A stretch of 10,345 nucleotides of DNA, from assembly GCA_015478945.1 (NCBI GenBank), contig JABUQX010078516.1, positions 40,001 through 50,345 of the forward strand, in the 5' to 3' direction. A program made the position numbers and the translations under genes. Every line of letters starts with the position of its first letter. The stretch's first letter is position 1. The notes beneath the pieces are model-generated. The model worked only from the letters and a program-made list of their open reading frames with translations, was not told the origin of the DNA and made no database searches. Positions 1 to 5,869 of this stretch are shown here, in pieces. This DNA is from Trachelipus rathkii. Its lineage: Eukaryota > Arthropoda > Malacostraca > Isopoda > Trachelipodidae.

Positions 1-539
1 TTTTGACATGCTTTTTTGCCATTTGCTTTTATAAAATTAGGGAGGTTGAATATAAAAGAGAGATTATCGAAAACCAAACATCTGACGAAACATTTTCCCC
101 TTTCTCATTCACCTTCGCATGGTTGGACACAATTACATCTCTAGGAAGCATTTAAGTGATGCTTTTAATTTTGAGAAGTAAAATGTATGAAAATTTGCCA
201 GAGGGAAATTTGACTATATTGTCATTAACTTTCATCCATTCGATTTAGATCAAATCTCAGCAGATGAATACAAAATAAAGCTCTTGTTATCAAGGTTTTA
301 GAACTCGTCTACAAAGCTTTTTGTGTTTTTTTATTTCATAAAGATCTGATGAAAATTATAAGAAAATATTGTAATGCGCTGAGTTTCCCAAATAAATCAC
401 AAAAGCAAGAACTTCAACTGCTCATCTGATAGACGTTGCTCGAAAACTCACTATCGAATCACTGACCCCAGTTTACCTCACACCAGGAATGGGATCAACG
501 ATTGTGGAAGAATATTTTGCAAAATGTCTGCTCAAGGGT
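1..539. other. AT-rich DNA, no gene recognised
   Basis: No reading frame of useful length, RNA gene or clear repeat can be supported here. The stretch could be the decayed upstream part of the reverse transcriptase remnant that follows, because a short readable patch occurs around 240-300. I could not fix a frame or match a domain, so no function is given. Confidence 0.5.
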
Positions 540-1100
540 TCTCTGAGAAATTCTCAGCATCGTCGTCCACTCCCAACCAAAATCATTTGACAACTCAGTA
601 ACCTATTCCAATTACATGGATGAAGCAAAAGTTGTCAACACCGCAAAATACAATGCATCACCGTCTATTGAAGAGAACTGTCGAAACTCAGTTAGGGTTT
701 CCCTGTTTGGTCTACTCAATCCTGTGAATTTTACCTTTTAAAACTTCTGCTTTTACAAATCTCCCTCTTAAAAACACTCCCCAACTTTCCGATTTCTTTC
801 AACGGCTCTATTATCCTACCAGTGTACAGTGTAAACATAGTTGGTCTCAACATGAGCATAAAACTGTCTTGGAAATCTCATATCGCAGTGGTTGTTGGGG
901 TAACTTCAAGGATGCTTGGAATTCTGTTCATGGCTCTAAGATTTTTTCTTCATCTCAGCTTCTCCAACTATAGAAGGGTCTGGTCCGAAATTGTTTTGAA
1001 TAGTGTTCTTATAACTTGGGTAGCTACAGTCCCACCCATTTAAATAAACTTGAAGGCTTTAAAACTTTTAAACTGGTCTATACTTACGAACCCTCTTGAC
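540..1100 (+). pseudogene. Decayed non-LTR retrotransposon reverse transcriptase fragment
   Basis: A frame open from about 696 to the stop at 1041-1043 reads like the C-terminal part of a jockey-like non-LTR reverse transcriptase. It has an S-F-N-G strand, then V-N-I-V-G-L-N, then L-S-W-K-S-H-I, then L-G-I-L-F followed by R-F-F, and a degraded match to the family's Y-x-x-x-I/V-R-P-x-x-E-Y-x-x-x-x-W segment. After a -1 shift the homology appears to continue at 1031-1096 (L-N-K-L-E-G-F-K, resembling the family's L-L-x-x-L-E-S-K-A motif) until a TGA at 1097. Upstream, 540-695 may continue the domain in other frames, but I cannot fix them. There is no credible ATG (the open frame has only a GTG at 822), no catalytic F-A-D-D box and no endonuclease domain. 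It is a dead 5'- and 3'-truncated insertion. The domain call rests on motif recognition, not a search. Confidence 0.6.
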
Positions 1101-1136
1101 CCTTTGTTTTGAAATCATGAGGATGACGATCTATAC

Positions 1137-1178
1137 CTTTTTTTTTTTCCTCTCTTCTCTCTCTCTTCTCCCCCCTAG
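1137..1178 (+). repeat. Polypyrimidine (T then CT-rich) tract
   Basis: A run of T is followed by CT dinucleotides and a short C run, with almost no purines. It lies directly downstream of the retrotransposon remnant. It is most simply a microsatellite and could derive from the element's 3' end. Confidence 0.8.
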
Positions 1179-1212
1179 AATAAAAAATGGATTCCATGCA
1201 CCCCTATCCTTT

Positions 1213-1226
1213 ACTATATATATTAC

Positions 1227-1266
<40 letters not shown>

Positions 1267-1321
1267 TATATATATATAAAATATATAAATATATATATAT
1301 ATATATAATATTATATATTCA

Positions 1322-1385
<64 letters not shown>

Positions 1386-1470
1386 GAAATATATAATAAT
1401 TATATAAAAATGATATATATATATATTATATATATATATATACTATATATATAATATATATATATATATA
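1213..1470. repeat. TA dinucleotide microsatellite
   Basis: About 258 bp consist almost only of alternating T and A, with occasional AA, TT, C or G interruptions. The longest pure part lies near 1323-1378. The tract is self-complementary, so it can extrude cruciforms and is prone to length error in sequencing and assembly. Confidence 0.95.
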
Positions 1471-1709
1471 CGTTAAAATATTTAAATGATTTTATGAGAA
1501 GGATGGTGTTGACAATTTCGTAAATTAATTTAAGAAATTCTTGGTTATAAATTCCTGAAGAGAGAGAACAATCTTAGCTCTGTTCAGTGGTTTTTTTAGA
1601 TTTCTCTTTTTGTGTCGCAAGATCTGTCACAGCACTTAAATATAGTAGTAAGGAGTGGACAACTGACGGCCAAGGTCACGTCCGGAAGTTGCAACCGGAT
1701 GTTGCATGC
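1471..1709. other. Unassigned DNA between the TA tract and the hairpin island
   Basis: An open frame runs from here into the hairpin cluster (1587-1916, GTG start), but its composition follows the palindromes rather than codons and it has no recognisable domain. A GTTGCAAC palindrome inside a CCGG...CCGG context at about 1682-1698 marks the start of the hairpin island. Confidence 0.5.
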
Positions 1710-1746
1710 AATGTTGCAAATGTTGCAAGCAACATTTTGCAACATT
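1710..1746. repeat. Long hairpin built from GTTGCA motifs
   Basis: The left arm at 1710-1725 is complementary to the right arm at 1730-1746, with a 4-base loop (CAAG) and a single bulged A, giving about 16 base pairs. The arms themselves contain repeated TGTTGCA motifs, and further copies lie just upstream (1687-1712). No coding role is seen. Confidence 0.8.
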
Positions 1747-1785
1747 GGTTTTTCAAGCTTGACGTGTCAAAGTTAGGGTTTTTAA

Positions 1786-1819
1786 GGTCGGTGAGACCGA
1801 ATTTAAGGTCTGGAAGACC
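1786..1819. repeat. Two adjacent GGTC/GACC hairpins
   Basis: The first hairpin is GGTC at 1786-1789 with GACC at 1795-1798 (or, alternatively, TCGGT 1788-1792 with ACCGA 1796-1800). The second is GGTCT at 1807-1811 with AGACC at 1815-1819, loop GGA. Two near-identical small stem-loops 20 bp apart look like a duplicated structural unit. Confidence 0.7.
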
Positions 1820-1856
1820 GACTTCCGAGGTTCTGAGCCTGAACTCAAGGATTTTA

Positions 1857-1897
1857 CCCCCAAAAGGGGGGCGGAGCCCCTCAAAAGGGGCTTTTTT
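1857..1897. repeat. GC-rich hairpin cluster followed by a T run
   Basis: Three overlapping stems are possible: CCCCC 1857-1861 with GGGGG 1866-1870; GGGGC 1868-1872 with GCCCC 1876-1880 (loop GGA); and AGCCCC 1875-1880 with GGGGCT 1887-1892, followed by six T. It looks like a bacterial intrinsic terminator, but nothing else here is bacterial, so I read it as one more palindrome of this island. Confidence 0.75.
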
Positions 1898-1914
1898 GGT
1901 TCCTAGAAGGTTTT

Positions 1915-1934
1915 AAATGATCGATAGATCATTT
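1915..1934. repeat. AAATGATC hairpin
   Basis: AAATGATC at 1915-1922 pairs perfectly with GATCATTT at 1927-1934 over a GATA loop, giving eight base pairs. Confidence 0.8.
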
Positions 1935-1945
1935 TTGATGGTTCC

Positions 1946-1967
1946 AATCGATTTATCGTGATCGATT
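1946..1967. repeat. AATCGAT inverted repeat
   Basis: AATCGAT at 1946-1952 and ATCGATT at 1961-1967 are perfect inverted copies around an 8-base spacer. A third ATCGAT-containing copy occurs at about 1975-1981, so alternative pairings exist. Confidence 0.7.
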
Positions 1968-2182
1968 ACCCCTAAATCGATGTTTAAATCGTCTTTCTAC
2001 GTGCACTGGTTGGCATTTTACAATGAAAAATGTAATCGAAAGAAAATAATTACAATAATTAACATTCGATTAATCGTTGTAGTAATAAACCACAATGCGC
2101 GACCACCCTTTTCGCTAGGAAGGAATAGAGATATAGGTCTGAAACTTGGAATATAATCTATATATGTGATAAACTGATCACA

Positions 2183-2237
2183 GGCGAGTTTTGGTGACCG
2201 TAGGTCACCCCTAAGGGGGTGTTGCCCCCTTAGCGCC
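2183..2237. repeat. Compound structure: two perfect hairpins inside an outer stem
   Basis: GGTGACC 2193-2199 pairs with GGTCACC 2203-2209 over GTA. One base later CTAAGGGGG 2211-2219 pairs with CCCCCTTAG 2225-2233 over TGTTG. GGCG at 2183-2186 can pair with CGCC at 2234-2237 and enclose both, giving a three-way-junction fold. The stems have no mismatches, in an otherwise AT-rich context. Confidence 0.8.
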
Positions 2238-2305
2238 AAGGTCAAATTCGTCCTGATAACAGGCTTAACGTATCGGAGCGAAATTTGGGATGTGAGTTAT
2301 ATGAT

Positions 2306-2336
2306 GACGTAATCTCTTCGGAGACGAGATTACGTC
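2306..2336. repeat. 11-bp perfect hairpin containing ACGTAATCTC
   Basis: GACGTAATCTC at 2306-2316 is the exact reverse complement of GAGATTACGTC at 2326-2336, separated by a 9-base spacer (TTCGGAGAC). It is one of the two longest mismatch-free stems in the window. Confidence 0.85.
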
Positions 2337-2346
2337 CCTCTGCATC

Positions 2347-2361
2347 TCCCCGAACGGGGGA
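2347..2361. repeat. TCCCC/GGGGA hairpin
   Basis: TCCCC at 2347-2351 pairs with GGGGA at 2357-2361 over a GAACG loop. It lies just after the ACGTAATCTC hairpin and belongs to the same island. Confidence 0.65.
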
Positions 2362-2425
2362 CGCTGCCCCACAAAAAAAATTTAAAAAATAATCTTAGAA
2401 GAATGAAACTTGGAGACAGGATAGA

Positions 2426-2470
2426 GGAGTTGGAGTCGGAGTCGGAGTCGGAGACGGAGTTGGAAACGGA
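2426..2470 (+). repeat. GGAGTC hexamer tandem repeat
   Basis: About seven and a half copies of a 6-bp unit (GGAGTC, with GGAGTT, GGAGAC and GGAAAC variants) are arranged head to tail. On the minus strand one frame reads it as a Ser/Asp-rich run, which is a translation of a simple repeat and not evidence for a gene. Confidence 0.9.
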
Positions 2471-2482
2471 TTCAGTTTCGGA

Positions 2483-2510
2483 GTCCATGGACCCCACCGG
2501 AGGGGGGTCC
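2483..2510. repeat. GTCCATGGAC palindrome overlapping a GGACCCC hairpin
   Basis: GTCCATGGAC at 2483-2492 is a perfect 10-bp palindrome. Its right half begins a second inverted repeat, GGACCCC 2489-2495 with GGGGTCC 2504-2510 over an 8-base loop. The two structures are mutually exclusive. Confidence 0.75.
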
Positions 2511-2550
2511 CACAGTTGAAAGAAGAAGAAAATGCCATGGGAATGCAAAA

Positions 2551-2667
2551 ACAGAGGAAGAAGAAGAAGAAGAAAGAAAGGAAGCAGAAGATAGGGAAGA
2601 AGGAGTAAGGAAGAAGGAGGAAGGAGGAAGGAAGAAAGAATGAGGAAGGGAGGAGTCTGAAGAAGGA
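2551..2667 (+). repeat. Purine-rich (GA/GGA/GAA) tract
   Basis: About 117 bp are nearly all A and G, mixing GAA, GGA and AAGG units. A homopurine strand of this length can form triplex (H-DNA) structures. The Ser/Phe-rich minus-strand frame across it is low-complexity and is not called as a gene. Confidence 0.85.
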
Positions 2668-2683
2668 TTCAGAGTTGGTATTG

Positions 2684-2712
2684 GCACCGGTGCTGGAGGC
2701 CCGGTGCGGTGC
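2684..2712. repeat. GCACCGGTGC palindrome with flanking GGTGC copies
   Basis: GCACCGGTGC at 2684-2693 is a perfect 10-bp palindrome. Two further GGTGC copies follow within 20 bases, so several alternative stems are possible. This is the last GC-rich structure of the island. I see no feature from about 2715 to 2935. Confidence 0.65.
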
Positions 2713-2939
2713 TTAGTTTTAACAGTTCGTTTAATAATACAAAGATCATTACTGCTGTACAATACTGATTCTGTTAAGAGTACAATATTCGTCAAATTGC
2801 ATTGCATCGATGCAGAGATAATCCTTTATTGTTTCTAAAAACGTGAAGACCTAAACTATTCTATATTTTCCAAATCTCATTTCCTTTTATAAACGTTAAT
2901 ATAATTTTTCCTAAGTTGAAACATGCATATACTGTTTAC

Positions 2940-3535
2940 TATTTTTTATAAGTTTTTATTTTAGATTTATATTGTGTTTAGGGTCTTTATTATTTTTAAT
3001 TTTTATTTTTATTTTTTATTTAAATTTAATTTTTCTAACTTTATTTTTAATTTATTAAATTTTTTATTTTTTTTTATTTTCACTAAAATTTTTTTATTTA
3101 ATTTACTTTTCTAACTTAATTTTTTTTTTGGTAGTTACTATATGCATTTATACTATAGTTTAATTTTTTTTATTTTAATTTTTTTATTTTTTTATTTTTT
3201 TAAATTTTCTAACTTTATTTTTTTATATAAGTTTTTTTATTTTAATTTTATACTTTGTGTTTAATTTTTTTTAAAATTTTTATTTTGAACTTATAATTCG
3301 TGTTTAGCTTTTCCTAAATGTTAATTTTTAGCTTTTTAAAATTTCAGCTTTTGTAATTTTATTCTTTTTTAAGTTTTTTAATTTTACATCTATTCTTTGT
3401 GTTTAATTTTTTTTTTTTAATTTTTTTTTTATTTAAAAATTTTTTTTATTTTTAATTTTTTTTTATTTTTTTTTATTTTTTTTATTTTTATTTCTTTAAA
3501 ACTTTTTGTTTTGTTAAATATTTTTTTATACTTTT
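2940..3535 (+). repeat. T-rich low-complexity block with faint repeat register
   Basis: Nearly 600 bp are dominated by T runs broken by A, with very few G or C. A phrase of the form AAGTTTTTTATTTTA then TTTGTGTTTA recurs near 2948-2981, 3226-3262 and 3368-3402, and TTTCTAACTT recurs near 3030, 3110 and 3208. The block may therefore be a worn tandem repeat rather than random sequence. No coding potential is seen. Confidence 0.75.
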
Positions 3536-3539
3536 CATG

Positions 3540-4380
3540 TTTATAACGCAAAAATTTACGTTTTTACATTAACCCTAAATCAGTAAATCACCTAAATCAA
3601 ACCACCATCCACCCACTCTCCTGACCAGTTGTGATCTATTTGATCCTAATTGATCTATGTCTTATTGATCTATTGATTCAATGATCTACCGAGCTCCTGA
3701 CATTTTCTAGTAAATTGTAGGCTCTGTAAATTTCGAAAATAAGGGTTTCAGAAAAATAAGAAAATATTTTAAAATTAAAAAATATTTTGAGTAAAAGAAT
3801 GATTAAAGTAAAAATTTATTATTCTTTTTAAATGTTTATACTTACATTTGCGTTTTTAACATAACCCTTAAGCAGTAATCACTCAAATCAACCACCATTC
3901 CACCCCCACCTCCTGAACAGTTGTGATCTATTGATCTATTTGATCTATTGATTAAAGTCAAATTTTTTTACTAAAATTGTCAATGTTTTACATACCCTAT
4001 ACTAATCAGTAAAATCAAACACCATCCCACCCACACCTCCTGACCAGTTGTGATCTATTGATCTATTGATCATTGATCTATTGATCTATTGATCTATTGA
4101 TTAAGGTCTAAATTTTTTACTAAAAATTATCATGTTTTTACTACCCTAAATCAGTAAATCAGTAAATCAAGCCACCAACCTACCCTCCGGTCCAGTTGTG
4201 ATCTATTGATCTATCTGATCTATTGAATCTATTGATCTATTGACTAGTTGATTTAAGTCAAATTTTTACTAAAATTGTAACGTTTTTACACATACCGAAA
4301 AACAGTAAATCAGTAAATCAAAACTACCCTCATGCCATCCCTCCTATCATCCTTGATCTATGACTATTGACTATTGATTC
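3540..4380 (+). repeat. Short-unit satellite (about 125-150 bp) with internal GATCTATT octamers
   Basis: Units share, in order: a GTTTTTACATA-like segment, CCCTAAATCAGTAAATCAG, a C-rich part with CCACC/CCCACC, CCAGTTGTGATCTATTGA, a run of TTGATCTA octamers and an AAGTCAAATTTTTACTAAAA tail. CAGTTG starts at 3626, 3918, 4045 and 4193, and a degraded fifth unit covers about 4270-4380. The spacings of 127 and 148 define the unit, and 292 is about two units, one of them replaced by AT-rich DNA. The octamer run is longest at 4051-4105. The last unit passes directly into the longer satellite at 4388. Confidence 0.85.
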
Positions 4381-4387
4381 TAAGTCA

Positions 4388-4660
4388 CATTTCGAGTATC
4401 ATTTTTTGGATAAAACATAACATAAATCAAGTTCTTTATACAAACATCAATCAATATATGTTGACGTAACAAAGTTTTCACATTAATAAAGCTTACTTAC
4501 TATCATCTGAACTATGAATATAACCCCCCAAAGACAAACTTAGCACATCTTAAACAGGAATAAACTGTTAACGTTAACAAAGTTCCCACACTAACACATA
4601 AAGTAAACTAAACATAACCATCGCAAAACGTAACTTATTCAACACTTTTGTCAAGCATGT
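4388..4660 (+). repeat. Single copy of the long satellite unit upstream of the gene
   Basis: The copy reads CATTTCGAGTATCATTTT, ATAAAACATAACATAAA, AAGTTCTTTATA, ATATATGTTGACGTAAC, CACATTAATAAAGC, AAACTGTTAACGTTAAC, CGTAACTTATTC and a TCAAGCATGTCTCTAA end. The same phrases occur in the same order in the copies at 5870-8030. It is thus the same family in the same orientation, separated from them by the gene block. Confidence 0.85.
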
Positions 4661-4675
4661 CTCTAAAATATTCAC

Positions 4676-4736
4676 ACACGACACACCACACACACACACA
4701 CACACACACAACATACACACACACACACATACACAA
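4676..4736 (+). repeat. CA dinucleotide microsatellite
   Basis: About 60 bp of CA repeats, interrupted by ACGACACACC near the start and by AACATA and ATACACAA, lie at the end of the long satellite copy and just before the gene block. Confidence 0.9.
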
Positions 4737-4784
4737 CATTACGCAATAGTAACCCTGCTTTTTTTTTAAATTATCTCTTTTTAG

Positions 4785-4838
4785 GCTCCGCCCCCCTTTC
4801 AGAAAATATCAACTCGAAACATGAAAATGATTTTATGC
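4785..4838 (+). repeat. Left flank element of the gene block (CTCCGCCC...TCGAAACAT...TATGC)
   Basis: CTCCGCCC at 4786-4793, a T run, TCGAAACAT at 4814-4822 and TATGC at 4834-4838 recur in the same order and orientation at 5782-5811, on the far side of the gene block. The spacing between motifs differs, so the two copies are diverged or only partly homologous. The adjoining GGCTCCGCCCCCC (4784-4796) also matches 1866-1878 exactly in reverse complement. Confidence 0.5.
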
Positions 4839-4879
4839 TATATCCACTTGCATAAAGTGATGCAATACTTATTATATTT

Positions 4880-4945
4880 ATTAAACAAACTGGTAAATCT
4901 GGCAACTGCGTATCATACAGAGGTGAATTGGCAACTCTGTATAGA
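4880..4945 (+). promoter_or_regulatory. Upstream block (TGGCAAC...CATAC...TTGGCAAC) shared with the palindrome
   Basis: This segment aligns with 8066-8132, and in reverse complement with about 8355-8420. The common phrases are AAACAAA-TGxTA, TGGCAAC, ATCATACA, GTGAxTTGGCAAC and CTGTAT. Here it ends about 17 bp upstream of a TATA box, so it is a candidate proximal promoter element. The paired TGGCAAC motifs are the most conserved part. Its regulatory role is inferred from position only. Confidence 0.6.
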
Positions 4946-4960
4946 TTTGGGGAACTGTGT

Positions 4961-4998
4961 TATATATAAATCAACGAGCTACTCGATAGGGCATTCTT
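4961..4998 (+). promoter_or_regulatory. TATA box and candidate transcription start
   Basis: TATATAAA at 4963-4970 is a consensus TATA box. About 30 bp downstream of its first base lies GCATTCT (4991-4997), which fits the metazoan initiator pattern with A at 4993 as +1, except for its first base. A 5' leader with two well-formed introns follows, which supports transcription in this direction. The exact start is inferred. Confidence 0.6.
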
Positions 4999-5116
4999 AA
5001 TCAAGAGTTCTTACGATCAACACTTTAAGACACATTCGTTGGATCCTGTTGTATCATCATCAGAGTTTTTATAACTACACATGAGGATTTTTTCAAATCA
5101 TTACTTATTCAGCTAG
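4993..5116 (+). other. Exon 1 (non-coding leader) with an 11-codon upstream ORF
   Basis: This is the predicted first exon, from the candidate start at 4993 to a GTAAGC donor at 5117. It contains an ATG at 5081 that opens an 11-residue frame (MRIFSNHYLFS) whose TAG is 5114-5116, the last three bases of the exon. If translated, this short frame would reduce initiation at the main ATG. The exon has no other coding potential. Confidence 0.5.
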
Positions 5117-5278
5117 GTAAGCTTTTATTATTTAATATATATATTCTCATTTAAAAATAACATTGTAACATATCTAATTAATAATTATTGACACGTAAAG
5201 TAATTAAATACATTTTATCAATTAAGAATAGAGGATAAATGATATATGCACATAACTAAAAAAATTATTCTTTTCCAG
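5117..5278 (+). other. Intron 1 (5' leader intron, 162 nt)
   Basis: The donor is TAG|GTAAGC at 5117, and the acceptor TTCTTTTCCAG ends at 5278 after a pyrimidine-rich stretch. The interior is strongly AT-rich, as expected for a short intron. Exon 2 (5279-5355, 77 nt) follows. Confidence 0.7.
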
Positions 5279-5352
5279 AAACGTGTTGAATATACAACCA
5301 TACATTCGAGTAAAAAGCGTTCATCGTGTCGTTATCAACACACCGTTTAAAA

Positions 5353-5739
5353 ATGGTATGTTGTTGTTGCTGTGTGGATAAATATATTTAATATATGTAA
5401 TGTGAAATACTATGTTAAACTAATATATTATTGGCATAATGACCTAATTTGTTTGAAAACTTGATTTTAATTGTCTAATATATCATAAATAATAATAATG
5501 ACTATTTATTCCAGGCTAGCTCATCGAGAATGAATGCTGGTAATAAGAAGAGAAAGACCAATATAACAGACATAACGCACATCTCTGTAGAGAAACTTAA
5601 AAAGTCAATGGAACGTCATACCTATGAAGTTAAGGTTAACAACGAGCGTAGAGATGCGAGCAGATGTCATCGTACCAGCACAGCGAAAAAATGTCTTACT
5701 GATGGAAACCGTATGCGTAAGCAGTCCTTAAAGGTATGA
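5353..5739 (+). CDS. Spliced 5' part of a gene for a small basic protein of unknown family
   Basis: I predict a start at ATG 5353-5355, the last three bases of exon 2. It is spliced over a 159-nt intron to exon 3 at 5515, which is in phase and reads A-S-S-S-R-M-N-A-G-N-K-K-R-K. Exon 3 stays open to 5733, where AAG|GTATGA is a good donor in phase 0, so the protein probably continues in exons not seen here. Without splicing it ends at TGA 5737-5739 after 75 residues. About 20 of the 75 residues are Lys or Arg against about 7 acidic. KKRK at residues 12-15 looks like a nuclear localisation signal. The part from residue 49 (R-R-D-A-S-R-C-H-R-T-S-T-A-K-K-C-L-T-D-G) to about 72 faintly resembles one unit of the Arg-rich STPR repeat found in some DNA-binding and transposon proteins; this is weak. 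No signal peptide or membrane segment is visible. No family is recognised. It may be a truncated copy, because satellite DNA follows within about 130 bp. Confidence 0.55.
5356..5514 (+). other. Intron 2 (159 nt) directly after the start codon
   Basis: The donor ATG|GTATGT and the acceptor TTTATTCCAG|GCT both match eukaryotic consensus well, and the length is close to intron 1. Removing it places ATG in frame with exon 3, which is the main support for this start over the internal ATG at 5530. Confidence 0.75.
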
Positions 5740-5781
5740 GATTCTTTCTTTCAAACAATCAGTTCGAGAATTTATTCAAAA

Positions 5782-5811
5782 CTCCGCCCACTTTTTTCGA
5801 AACATTTATGC
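5782..5811 (+). repeat. Right flank element of the gene block
   Basis: CTCCGCCC at 5782-5789, a T run, TCGAAACAT at 5797-5805 and TATGC at 5807-5811 repeat the motif order of 4786-4838, 996 bp away. A further TTCGAAACA is at 5839-5847. The satellite begins shortly afterwards, near 5870. Confidence 0.5.
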
Positions 5812-5869
5812 AATCTATGAATCCTTGTCTGGTTCGGTTTCGAAACACTACACAATAGCCAATGATTCT

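Noticed and set aside
1857..1897. Bacterial-style intrinsic terminator
   Set aside because: The shape fits (GC stem then T run), but the window is eukaryotic in splicing and repeat content and has no bacterial gene upstream.
1587..1916. 109-codon open frame on the plus strand
   Set aside because: It begins at GTG and its sequence is set by the GTTGCA and GGTC/GACC hairpins. It has no recognisable domain and no promoter.
2018..2245. 75-codon open frame on the minus strand
   Set aside because: It starts inside the compound hairpin and runs into AT-rich DNA. It has no domain and is best explained as a chance opening.
2330..2807. Two overlapping Ser-rich minus-strand frames (72 and 111 codons)
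   Set aside because: They translate the GGAGTC hexamer and the purine tract. Low-complexity Ser/Asp/Phe runs of this kind are typical of simple repeats read as protein.
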